Of a stretch of 64,000 nt of DNA, positions 23,632 to 35,300 are shown one piece after another (position 1 is the stretch's first letter; each line of letters opens with the position of its first letter). The notes under the pieces were generated by a model, which searched no databases, had not been told where the DNA came from, and worked only from the letters and a program-made list of their open reading frames with translations. Position numbers and translations under genes: made by a program. Source of the DNA: Cryptomeria japonica (Eukaryota; Streptophyta; Pinopsida; Cupressales; Cupressaceae); assembly GCF_030272615.1 (NCBI RefSeq), contig NC_081412.1, positions 23,404,432-23,468,431 on the forward strand. The letters are read 5' to 3'.

Positions 23632-26400
23632 TTACCAGAGCTTGACCAATTTCAAGATTTCCGGATAAGCTTTCTCTAGTAGTTGTATATAGGTATCCCA
23701 GCTGGTTTTGAATGTTTCAGATATGGATACAAGTCTACTCAGTAAATGTGCAAGTGTTTCTTTCTCAGTGACTTCTGTCGGTGTGAGCTTCACAAGCATA
23801 TCCATGCATTCCCTCTTATGTACACCAAGTGAATCCAATCTTGGACTCACCAAACCTCTGAGACTCCATGCTCTCCGAATAATCTTGTCTCTTTCCTTTT
23901 CAAAAGAAAAAATTTGGTTCTCCAAAGTCAAAATTGTTCCATCAATGGATGTTGTAAGTGAAGTTAGTCCATCAAAAGAATTTACAATATTACCAATCTT
24001 TTCCTATAACTCCCTTATCCTCTTATCTACATTTGTTGTAAGAATCTCTATATTACAATAGACCCTGTAGATGTTAGTACCCTGTTTCAAAGAATTTTGA
24101 ATAAGTATATGTTTCTCTTCAACCTTCCTCTTCGCTGTCTCAATAATCTAGTCAAAAGCGGCTTTCTTAGCCAAAGTAAATCTTTCAAGTGCTTGCCCAT
24201 CGGAAATCTGCTGTAGTGATTCAAAGTTTTTAGATATGTGCTCTGTCAATACCTGAAGCTTTCCGAAAGAGCTTGCTTCATTTTCAATCATACAATCGGG
24301 AATCAATCTGTGCAAAACTATTATTGGTTGATCTTTTATTCCTTTGTTTGTAGATCTCTCCTTCATTAGCTTTTGAGTAGCCATCATCATTAGCTCTGTG
24401 GGACTCATCTCTGTAATTGATTTCTTCTCAACTTGAGAAGTGTCAATTGCCAAAAATTTTGTTGGGGAATCAATTTCTGGTATGGTACTGGGTGTCTTAT
24501 TGGTCTATGTTTCTTTATCCTCTCCCAGTGTATATATTTTCTCATCCTCTTTTGCACCAGTGGCTTCACCACTTGGTGCAATATCTGTTACTGTCGGTGT
24601 AGTATTATCCATAATATTATCAATATACTGTACAATACCTATATTACCTTGCTCAGACTATATAAATGTTGTCTCTGTCTGTTTAGTCTATACATTCTCA
24701 TCAATTTTAGGATTATCAACTGGTTCATTCAAAATTTGATCTGAACTTCCCAAAATTCCTTTCCCTTTAGAGTTTTCCAAAATGGTAGGAGTTGTTGCCT
24801 TAGCAAATTCTTCTTGAGAAGGAAATCAGGGTTCTTTTGGAATAATTTAGCCCAACCATCTCTGGTCTCATTTATTATTTAATTGACTCTACCCATCATT
24901 AAGCTTATTTGCCGAGGTTTGCTGCTAAAGATTGTTCTATTTGCAATTTCTATACATCTTTTCATTTCCTCATTATTTATAGAACCACACAAACTCAAAA
25001 GTTCAACTTCTTTAATCTCTCTATTTCTCTTGATTGCATCTAATCTCCTTTCATCTATTTTATTCTACAATGATAAAGGAATTTCCTTCAAAATCTCTAC
25101 CAAAGCCTTCTTATATATGTCTAAATGTAACAAAATTGCTTCTTCTATTTCATTTTGCTCATTATCATCTAAATCTTCATAGAAATTTGACACATTCTTC
25201 AAACTTTCATCTTTAGTTACCTCATCTATCAATTCTGCACAAGTCATTGGGATGATGATGGTAAAATTACCAGATTCAATTGTTTCATCTATTACAATAT
25301 TTTTCTTTTTGATGGGGTTTACAAGAGCAGATGGAGCATGCTTCCTCTTCTGAGTAGGTTTCCTTCGCAGGAGGTGTGGATGATGTTCTCACCTTTCTTA
25401 CTAGCTTCCTCCTTGGCTCTACCTTCTTCTTTTCTACCTGAGGCTTGTCGGCTTTCTTCCTCTGTACCCTTCTGAATGCAAGAGGTTGATTATCCTTTGC
25501 ATCAGAGTTAGAAGTGATAGGAGATATGAAAGTTGCTGGCCTCTTTACCTCAGGAGAACTTTTCACTACAGTTGTTGCAGTTGCCATTGCTGGTTGATCT
25601 ACCAGTTTAGATCCAAAACCTAGTTGTGTATCTATCCTGTGAATTACATTTTGAATGAAGGTAGACATTTTGTCTATTTTTTTTTCCCTCCTTTTCTTAT
25701 TGAAACCAATTTTAACTTCAAGAGCCTTGTCCTCTGCAGTACCAAAGTGTTCAGCCTTATCATCCAAAGGAGCATCAATCAACATTTTAGCATATAGTTC
25801 CAAGATGTTGTCATTAACTTCATCACCCAATTCAGTAACCCATATTGTTCTAGGTTCCACCACTTCCATGAGTGTCTCATATGTTTTTACCATGAAGCAG
25901 ATTTGAGTGGAGTATTTCTCCACAATGTGTTTGGAGATTCTATCCCTTAGTCTCATGTTCTCTTGAAAAGTTTTAAAGAATCCCCATAACTTCTCATCCC
26001 TGTTGCTGCCAAAACCGGTGATTGCATCCTTAATCTGCATACCTATCGGTATGTCATGAGCCCAATGTTTCTTTCCTAAACCCGGTAGCTCATTCATGAA
26101 ATATAACATCAAGAAGACAATAAGATTGCCAAAGCAAAAAGTTCATTTCTTAACACCTTTGATCTTGCCAAGATTTCACATTAATTCACTTCTTAACCAT
26201 TCACACAAATCATAATTTTCATTATTCTTTATCATTTGATATGCAACATGGATACAGAAATTGGCAACATAGTTCAATCGACTTGATTGTGTTACCTTGT
26301 AGCTGATGATCATGTTGGCAAATTTCACATCTGTATCTTTAATGGTGTTTATCCTCATCGACCTTCCATCATGGGTTGCGTCGGTGAGCTTGTCAACCAT
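23632..26400 (-). pseudogene. Array ORF2, copy 2
   Basis: Same unknown protein as at 9340-12112. The N-terminal block begins VDKLTDATHDGRSM at 26400 and is cut by a TGA shared with copy 3 just after KIKGVKK (near 26145). It resumes at 26112 for 275 codons through the basic region. The helical part (25247-25065), the Thr/Pro linker and the coiled-coil C-terminus (24453-24148, then 23931-23632 ending LKLVKLW) follow with more stops and shifts. Confidence 0.7.
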
Positions 26401-26645
26401 AGTGTTGGAGATCTTCTTCCTTGGTTCCTATCCAACTTTGGGTAAGCTGGTTGAAAGATTTTGATCACTTCTCAGATAACTGCTCGAAATCCTTTAGAAT
26501 ACCTTTTCTCGCTCTTGATCACCTGTGATTTGCCTTTTCTTTTCTCTAGTTTTCTTGAGTGCTGGGTGAGTATGAGACCATTTTCCCTTTTTGTCAGTGA
26601 GTAAACCCTCAAATGCTTAGCGGTGTACCCTACCAGATGCCAGTT

Positions 26646-27920
26646 TCACAGTTTTATGTCGGATAAACCTACATCAATGATCAATAAAACTCTCTAGATC
26701 TCTTTCCAGATCTCTTCTAAGGAATATGCAATATTTGCAATGAATTTGCCAACCCCTAAGGCATATGCCTCAGTTACCGGTTGAATTTCCTGCTGGTGCA
26801 GGAATGCTTTGTTCTACCGGTGGAGTCGCTGGTGCAGTTGCCAGTGTAGTTGCATCTCCACTTGGTTCTTCTGACTTTCTAACCCATCTCTTGGTGTGAT
26901 CTTGTTGTAATTCATCTACCTTCTTCTTTCCTTTCTCATTTGCTTTTTCATTGCTAACCAGTTTTGTCTTGCTTCTGCAGTACTTAGCAATATGGCCTAT
27001 TTTCTTGCAAGAATAACATGTAACATTGTTCTTTTGAATCTCTTCGACATATATGGTGACATTCCTTGACCTACATTGATTAGGAAAATGTCCAAACTTT
27101 CCACATGCATGATATTTAACATTCATTCTGCAATCTTTTGACTTATGACCATATTTCTTACAATTTTTTCATTGACCGGGAATTGAATTGTAGTTTTGAT
27201 TTGCTCTATTTCTACATTGTTTAGCCATATGCCCAAATTTATTACAAACAAAACATCTACCATTAAATTTGTAAGCATTAGATTGCCTTACCAGTTTCCT
27301 CTGGTCTGATAAGTTCTGCATACAAGTTGTTTAATCTTCATTTGCAGTACTGGAGCTTTCACCATGTACAAATCCAAGTCCTCTAGAATCTTCACTTTGC
27401 CTTTGTATTTTCAATAAATCATCCAACTGTGCAGCACTAATCCTGAATTTTTCTTTATACTCACTTGCAGTAGTGAGATCATCTCTCAAAGTCATTATTT
27501 GTCTTTCCAACTCTTGTTCATTATTCCAGGATTGTAACAAATCAGTTCTCAAGAGATTATTCTCATGAGCCAATCTGCCACATTCTTCAAATTTATTCTT
27601 CAGAGATACATCATGATTTTCTTCCTTCTTCTTTTTGTCCTCAATATCTTTTGCCATCCTCATAGTCAGGTCTTGCATTTCATTCTTAATGAGAATGTTT
27701 GCTTGACTCAGTTTCTGACATTGTTCCTTAAGTGCATTTTTCTCTTCATCATCCTGGTTTTGCAAAAGTTCCTTCTCCTAGCTTGAGCTAATGATAACCT
27801 TTCTTGGAGAACAACAATGAATTCATCAAAAGAATTCAATTTATCTTATAGCTTTAAGTTCTTCATCCTTTCAGTATCATAATCCTCAAGTTCCATCTCA
27901 AATTGCTTCTCCATAGCCAT
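26646..27920 (-). pseudogene. Array ORF1, copy 2
   Basis: Coiled coil plus zinc knuckles, as copy 1. A one-base loss near 27777 relative to copy 3 shifts the frame after about 48 codons. The knuckles read CFVCNKFGHMAKQC; a second with the same TGA at its first Cys position (near 27172); YHACGKFGHFPNQC (first Cys lost); and CYSCKKIGHIAKYC. The tail has KPVSN-like and Pro/Thr-rich sequence. Confidence 0.7.
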
Positions 27921-27994
27921 GTTCAATGATTTTGGTTTCAAGATCTTCCTTAAGCTGTTAAACTTCCTCCAAGGCACCAGGCTTTGATATCAAT

Positions 27995-28886
27995 TGTTGG
28001 AATACAATGAATCCAAGAACACTGAGAGGGGGGGTGAATCAGTGTTCTGACAGTGCAACAAGATTTTAACCTTTTATAACATACACATATAAACTGGTAA
28101 ATGAAGAAACATATAACATGAAGTAAATAAACCAGCCACATGAATGAACTACATAACATACATAATTGTATACGTGAAAAACCTCAAGCAGGAAAAACCA
28201 CAATGGGATTTGTGACCCACAATATCAATTCACTGGTCATATGAAAGATATGACATAACATGGGGGCCTACACATACAGGAAGGCACACTGCTCAACACA
28301 AAAGAGTCTCACTGACTACAAGCTTTTGCTGAGATAAAATAGTAATGGTGAACTCACAAAATGCATTTGCAATGCCAAAAAGAGTCTCGGTTATAGCTAA
28401 GCTCTATACCGGTTCATAAACCTTGAACCCTTTTACCAGTGTCTCCTTTCCTCCAATAACTATTTACAAACCATCTACTGATCATTAAATGATATTACTT
28501 TCACATACAAATGACCTACATACATATCCTTTGCATCACTTTATTCTACTACCTTGTCATATCTCAAAATGACCTAACAAACTGACTTATATACCCTCTA
28601 CAAATAATATGCCTTATGTCGGCTTACAATACATTACAAATGACATTCAATGTTGGCTCTATACAATAATTACAAAATGATTTTACAAATAAAACTTTCG
28701 GATCCCAGACTGATGTCGGCTTCATTGAAGTGCTGGATGTCGGTGCTGGTGATGACCCTAAATACTCCAATGCCGATATCTACCGGTGTATGCCTCAAAT
28801 GTCGGTATCTGTCAGTATATGTCTTCTATAGAATCTTGTTGCCATAAATGATAACATATGAATACAATGAGTGTCAATAGCCAAAA
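27995..28886 (-). repeat. Array LTR C
   Basis: 892 bp, begins TGTTGGAATACAATG. The end CCAACA has decayed to CCAAAA. The terminal hairpin is perfect over 10 bp (AGAACACTGA...TCAGTGTTCT). Confidence 0.9.
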
Positions 28887-29111
28887 ATATCCCCCTTTGG
28901 CATTGATAGCAACACTCATCTGAAAAATGGATTCCTTGTCGGTTCAACTGAAACATGTTCCCCCTGAGCTAATTGACTATGTTTGCAATATACTCTCTGT
29001 CTGATATCCTCCTCGTAGGATTATATACATATATTTCACATACATATACTCCCCCTTTGGTATCAATGCCAAAAACCGGTGAAATAATTGAACGAATAAT
29101 TACAAATTACT

Positions 29112-30055
29112 TTACCGGAGCTTTACCAATTTCCAGATTTATGGATAAGCTTTCTCTAGTAGTTGTATATTGGTATCCCAGCCGGTTTTGAATGTTTCAG
29201 ATATGGGTACAAGTCCACTCAGTAAATGTGCAAGTGTTTCTTTATCAGTGACTTCTATCGGTGTGGGCTTCACAAGCATATACATGCATTCCCTCTTATG
29301 TACACCAAGTGAATCCAATCTTGGACTCACCAAACCTCTGAGACTCCTTGCTCTCCAAATAATCTTCTCTTTCCTTTTTAAAAGAAAAAATTTCGTTCTC
29401 CAAATTCAAAATTGTTCCATCAATGGATGTTGTAAGTGAAGTTAGACCATCAAAAGAATTTTCTATATTAGCAATATTTTCTTGTAACTCCTTTATCCTC
29501 TTATCTACATTTGTTGTAAGAATCTCTATATTACAACAGGCACTGTAGATGTTAGTACCCTGTTTCAAAGAATTTTCAATAAGTATAATTTTCTCTTCAA
29601 CCTTCCTCTTCTCTGTCTCAATAATATGGTCAAAAGCGACTTTCTTAGCCAAAGTAAATCTTTCAAGTGCTTGCCAGTCGGAAATTTGATGTAGTGATTG
29701 AAATTTTTTAGATATGTGGTTTGTCAATACCTTAAGCTTTCTAGAAGGGCTTGATTCATTTTCAATCATACAATCAGGAATCAATCTATGCAAAACTGTT
29801 ATTAACTGATCTATTATTCCTTTTTCTGTAGATCCCTCCTTCATTAGCTTTTGAGTAGCCATCATCATTAGCTCTATGGGACTCATCTCTGTGATTGATT
29901 TCTTCTCAACTTGAGAAGTGTCAATTGCCAAATTTTTTGTTGGGGAATCAACTTCCGGTATGGTATTGGGTGTCTTATCGGTCTCCTTTTCTTTATCCTC
30001 TCCCATTGTATCTCCTTTCTCATCCTCTTTTGCATCGGTGGCTTCACCACTTGCT
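29112..30055 (-). pseudogene. Array ORF2, copy 3, C-terminal part
   Basis: Carboxyl end of ORF2 downstream of the gypsy insertion. A 236-codon frame (30006-29296) contains the MSPIELMMMATQKLMKEGS block and the coiled coil NVDKRIKELQENIANIENSF. It then shifts to 29333, ending near LLEKAYP. It joins 37633-39453 across the insertion within the Thr/Pro-rich linker. Confidence 0.75.
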
Positions 30056-30810
30056 GTAGTTGTAAAGCGGAAAAATCGATCGAACCCTTAGTCGTTCTCC
30101 CCTCCCCAACTCCGAGGAGGGAGAAGGGAGAGTCACTAGGGTTGATGGTTTTCACTTAGGAGGGACTTTACATTCAAAAGAGGGGTTGAAACCCACAAGA
30201 TCCAATCCCACGCAATGCAGGATTGGATTCTATATGAGTTTCAAGGGTTAAGACAGCAAGGCTACCCTCTTTTGTAAAGAATGTAGATAGAATGATTGAA
30301 CTAGGAATGCATAGAAAGTGAGAAAGATTCGCTTATAAACTGAGTTAGGGATATAGGATGAAGCTGCGGACCTGGAATTAGCAGTAAAATGTCGAGATGG
30401 CATTGTCCTGCAAATTTGAGCAAAAGTTGACGGGACGATGGCGCCCGGCGTGCACACGGTCCTCCGAAAAATCCGCGAAACGAAGGGGGATCTGTTCGTC
30501 TCTGCACAAGGATTTCAGATCTTCAATTTCAGCCGCGTACCTGGAACCTTGTTGTAAGGATGTTTGTATCCTTATATGCGAAGGTATAGATGTTGTTGTA
30601 TGTTGTATGTTGTAGCATGTAATGTGTTATAAGTGATCTCCTCTTCAATGGTTGAATCCTTGTCTTGAATGCAACACCTAGCCTTGAATGGAGACTTAGA
30701 ATGATCAGTTGCTTGAAGGAATGTTTGAATGCTTGAATGCTTGAATGCTTGAATAGAGTTTCCATGCTTTTTCCATCATATCGAATGAAAGAGGAAAATG
30801 TAGTTTATAT

Positions 30811-30820
30811 ACTTGTCAAT
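30811..30820 (-). promoter_or_regulatory. Gypsy LTR TATA box
   Basis: The minus strand reads GTATATAAAC about 380 bases from the LTR's upstream end. The same sequence is in the right LTR near 37289. Placement fits a U3/R boundary. Confidence 0.55.
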
Positions 30821-30935
30821 TAGGGTTGATAGACTGATTTTCCCGACCTTAGGCCGACTAGGAAATGTTATTTTCCAATTTGCAAACAAAAAGGCCCAAA
30901 GTCCCATAGGAGACCAGGCCCAAAATAGGGCCAGG

Positions 30936-31028
30936 GACCAGGGCACTGGGCGCCATGGTCCTGGGGGACCAGGGCACTGGGCGCCCTGGTCCTGAAGGAC
31001 CAGGGCGCTGGACGCTCTGGTCCCACCT
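30936..31028. repeat. Three 31-bp tandem repeats in the gypsy LTR
   Basis: Units start with GACCAGGGC at 30936, 30967 and 30998, exactly 31 bp apart. The partner LTR has one unit at 37430. The 62-bp difference explains the whole length difference between the two LTRs. Confidence 0.9.
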
Positions 31029-31195
31029 CCCGGGACAGCAGGGTGCAAGGAGGATCAGGCCAGGGTGCTGGAAAAATGCAATTTTTGGTGTCATGAGCAA
31101 GTTTCGGGGTCTCCATTCAGGTTTAGTGTTGCGTCGCCATCGTGAAGACCCAAATGCGGTCGAAATTGCAAGTGTCGCAATTTTAGGATGCTACA

Positions 31196-31210
31196 TTTAG
31201 CCCCCACTTT
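31196..31210 (-). promoter_or_regulatory. Gypsy polypurine tract
   Basis: The minus strand reads AAAGTGGGGGCTAAA immediately before the 3' LTR. Confidence 0.8.
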
Positions 31211-31941
31211 AGCGGGAGTATAAGCGTACGCTCATACTTCCGGTAAAGTACAAGGAAACAACATTGAAAAACTTTCACCACGTCAAGGAGGCAAGATACA
31301 CCAAGCCCCCAGTGGACTAAGGATCTTACGACTTCGATTGACAAGATAAAAGGGAAGATCACGAGGGAGAACCATGACTGTCAGTAGCAAGGTTCCCTCA
31401 CTATGAGTCATGCAAGAAAGATATCAAAAATTTTCAAGGCAAAGCTAAATTTGTCAAGAAATTTTCAAGTATCTTGAAAAGATATGAACGGGATGTATGC
31501 CCCCCTACGTTAAAGCGATCGCACACGCCTCACCGGGGGTGATTGCTTTAAGGTAGTGATACATATAAGAAAATGAAAAAGGGAAAGGAGCACGTTATCA
31601 CAAGGATTTAGCCCCCAAGTGTGAGATAAGCCCAAGGATAATAGACACAAAGCACAAAGCACGAGGTGACTTCGCTTTCCTCGGGGTCAGTGTGTTGTAT
31701 GATAATTCATGTATATCATATGTATGTATGCATAATTGTTCTTCATTCCCCAATCAAGGAAGGTCACCTAGAAGAAGGAAACACATGTGTCTTTTGAGTC
31801 AACATGAGAGAGATCGAGAGATCTCAATGCTTTGCATCGTCCTCAAGTAGACAACACTAAGGACAACAAATAGAAGAATGAGAATAACACATAGAAGAAG
31901 TAACGAAAGAGAGGAGGAGAGAATCTGCTATGCTAATGAAA
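31211..31941 (-). other. Gypsy 3' non-coding region with two inverted repeats
   Basis: Non-coding between the last open frame and the polypurine tract. It holds a 28-nt near-perfect palindrome centred on AGCGTACGCT (31214-31241) and a longer hairpin (31505-31520 pairing with 31541-31556, TTAAAGC/GCTTTAA core). Confidence 0.6.
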
Positions 31942-32319
31942 CTAGTCTAGCACGTCATCTACCCCCCGATCTTGCTGATCAGTATTTCGGGAAGGTAGGG
32001 AACACGCTAGAGGAGGAACATCCAACACAGCAGATGGAGCTATCACAAGATCCAAACAAGGGCTATGTTCATATCCCAAGCCACAGTGTTCTTGTCTAGG
32101 AGCTAGGATAAGTGCTTTAGAAAATTCGTTAGATAAATGGTTATCAATATCAACAAGTTCATATTCACTATCAGAATGAACAGGAGAAGTAGCATTTTCA
32201 TCATGAATAACATTTTCATCTATATCATCATCAAGATTTATAAAAATAGGATCTTTAACTCGCACAGGATCAAGACCATCATGCATCTTATGTTTAGGAG
32301 ATTTCGGCTCAATCGTCGG
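31942..32319 (-). CDS. Continuation of gag-pro frame after one TAG
   Basis: About 125 codons in the same frame directly after the TAG at 32320-32322. They include an acidic stretch (DPIFINLDDDIDEN, then HSDSEYELVDIDNH). In related gypsy polyproteins such acidic sequence lies between protease and RT, so this is probably the stub of the lost pol part. Either the TAG is a simple point stop or it is read through; the sequence cannot decide. Confidence 0.45.
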   Translation of the reverse strand, partial: PTIEPKSPKHKMHDGLDPVRVKDPIFINLDDDIDENVIHDENATSPVHSDSEYELVDIDNHLSNEFSKALILAPRQEHCGLGYEHSPCLDLVIAPSAVLDVPPLACSLPSRNTDQQDRGVDDVLD

Positions 32320-35300
32320 CTAAGGAGAAAATGGAATAATGCTTGTTGAAGGTGTTTTTGGGGATTGCAAAGTTTGAGCTCTAAGACGACGCTTTCGCCG
32401 GCGTTCACGTGTAGAACGATTTCGTCTAGTCTTAGTAGGAATTTGAGAAGATTGAGGAGGAGGAATGTTCTCATCCTTATCACTTGGGTGTTTAGGTTGT
32501 GGTCTCTTAGGCTGAACAATAGGAGAAGAGGAAGGTCTCTTCTCTCCATAAGAGGAAGGAGGAGGAACTGCTCCATATAAAGGAGGAATATTTGGTTTTG
32601 GAAGGAGACCAAGTCCATCATGACGAGGAGGGATAGGTCTACTTTTAGGAAGTTTATTAATCATAGGCATAGTCACATCCATAGGGATGGGTTGGGAATC
32701 TTCTTGAGGAAGGACATTAGTTTTATCTTTCAAAGGAAGAACTTCCTTCTCAAGAATGATAGGAATGTCAAGTTTGGGTGTTCTAGGTTCACTTAGAGAT
32801 AGGATCATATTTGTTTTCCACTTTTGATAAGATTTGAAAAGATGATCACTTCGCGGAGGAAGAGATTGGAATTGTTTAGGCCAAAAGTAATCAATAGGAA
32901 TGCTAGAAGTTCTTTCAGCTGGTTTAAAGAGACTATGATTGACAGTAACAACTTCCCCATTATGGGGAAATTTCAAACACTTGTGAATAGGAGAAGCAAT
33001 AGCTTTCATGGAAGATAGCCAAGGATAGCCTAGCTTCACACGAAATTGTTCGGATGATGGAATAATAGCAAAGTCCACATCAAGGGATTTGTTATGGACC
33101 TCAATAGGTAATGTAATAGAACCAATTGCAGGAGAAGAAAATGCATCAAATAGTTTCACAACCACATTTGTTTTGTCATAGATCACTTGATTCAATTGCA
33201 AAGTAAAAAGAAATTCTTCAGTAATGACATTAACCATGCAAGAAGGATCTATAAGCACTCCACGGCAAGGTGTATTTTTGACTTTTGCAACTATATATAA
33301 AGGACCATCAGGTGCCCTGATAGTTTCACTGGAATCAAATGTGATGGAAGGTTCTTTAGGGATTTTCTGTTGCTCTACAAAGTTAATCACATTCGGAGTC
33401 ATGGACACAAGATCATCAGGTGAGACAGAGGAATCAGTAGTATCAATCGCATTAGAGGTATGAGAAGGTAATGGATCAGTGAAAATATGAAGATTTTGGT
33501 TAGGAGGAGCTACAGATGTATTGCCTTTATCATTCACACCAGAAACAGAGATAGTATTATTATCAATCAAATCTTGAATTTTCCCCTTTAAAGCAAAACA
33601 TTTTTCAGTATCATGCCCAGGTTGACGATGAAATTGACAAAAAGATTTGTTATCAAAATAGGGTGAATTAATCTTTGCAGGATCAATTTGCCTTATAGGA
33701 GGAAGAGTAAGCACATTTTGTTCCAATAACTTATTCATAATACTATGCAATGATTCATTCAAAGGAGTAAACTTTCTTTCTTTCTTGAAAAACTTAGAAA
33801 TAGGAGTCACACCTGATGCTGCATTCACATTGTTGTTGATGATGTTTTCATTGAATTTAATGGACTCTCTGTTCGGTTTAAACTTCCCAAATGGTTGTTG
33901 ACTACTATCACCCTTATCACTCGGAGCCATAGGATGTGATTGTTCCATTTGACTCACAGTCAGTTGATAATTGTGAAGAGTTGCGCACAACTGTTGGAAA
34001 GAAGTAAACTCAGAAAATAGGAGTTTTTCTCTAATGTCTTTTTGTAAATTAGAAATAAAGATTCTTTGAATATCATTGTCAGGCACTGGAAAAGAAATTT
34101 GAGCATACAAATGCTTATATCTACTAATGAAATCAGTCACTTTTTCTTTAACACCTTGTTTACAATGCATTAAATCAATCAAAGTAACTTTAGGACTTAT
34201 ATTGTTTTGAAATTGTTGAATGAAAGCATTTGCAAGTTGTTCGAAAGAAGTAATAGAATAGGAAGGCAACGAGAAATACCATTGTAGGGCTTTGTCTCTT
34301 AATGTTCTAGTAAACAATTTTGCAAGCAACCTTTGGTCATAAGCAAAATCAGTACATATTGTTTGAAAGGTCTTAACATGTGTTAGAGGATCACCCTTAC
34401 CATTATAAAGCTCCAAATGCGGAATTTCAACATGTTTAGGGGGAATAGCTCGAACAATGTCAAGAGAAAGTGGGCTCGCAACATCAAATGTGGGCACACT
34501 AAACTTAGATTGATTCATAGAGGCAATTTGTTGCTGTAAAGAAGAGACAATTTGTGCAAGATTATTAATGGTTGCTTCAGTCGAAGAGTTCATATTAGAC
34601 GTGTTAGATTGTGATGGAGGTGTTATGTTATTGAAAGAAGGTAGAGAGTAAGGTGGTGGGACACTATGGTAGTTAGTCATAGGAGATGATTGGACAGGAG
34701 GAGCACTACAAGGAGGAATGGAATGATTAAACGAGTTGCCCCCTTGCATCATGTTCATTTGTGGAGATATAATAGGAACACTCATTGAAGGAACGAATGA
34801 AGAAGTTGGATTGAATGAAGAAAGAGGGTTGATTGAAGAAGAAGGATTGCCCCCATGATTAGTGATCATAGGAGGAATGCCTTGTATTGAAGTAGTCATT
34901 ATGTTTGATGGAAAAGTAGGTATACTAGCAATAGGAGTCGTCAAAGGAATAGAATGATTGTCTTGAGTAGGAGGTTGTGTATAACCTAAGGTTTCGGCAC
35001 AACTTTTCATAGGCATCACATTTGAATCCACAATGTGTGCAATACCACGCAAAATATCAATTCCATTCTTATCACTTTGAAGCATACGTTTTAGAACCTC
35101 AATTAAAGGAAGAGCTTGACTATAAGGGTATTCTTGAGACATCCACTGTCGAAAATCGTCAAATTGGTTATCCAATTTTGAAAGTTGTTCTACAGAAACC
35201 TCATGGAGAGCTTCTTCATCATTAAGAGGATTAGAGGAATTACCCATGTCCTCGTTAAAAAGACCATTCAAATTAGGTTCCATCTTCTCAGTAATTAAAC

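Larger units (their letters stand above)
23417..27994 (-). mobile_element. Array internal region 2 (4578 bp)
   Basis: Second copy of the pol-less interior, colinear with copy 1 throughout and without foreign insertions. A polypurine tract is at 23417-23428 (minus AAAGGGGGAGAT) and a primer site at 27980-27992 with two changes. Confidence 0.9.
30061..31195 (-). repeat. Gypsy element 3' LTR (1135 bp)
   Basis: Carries three tandem 31-bp GC-rich units (30936-31028) against one in the other LTR, a short GAATGCTT repeat near 30730-30760, and a minus-strand TATA (GTATATAAAC) near 30811-30820. Confidence 0.92.

Noticed and set aside
30776-31116. Several overlapping GC-rich ORFs on both strands of the gypsy LTR
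   Set aside because: They arise from the 31-bp repeat read in all frames, and the other LTR lacks most of them.
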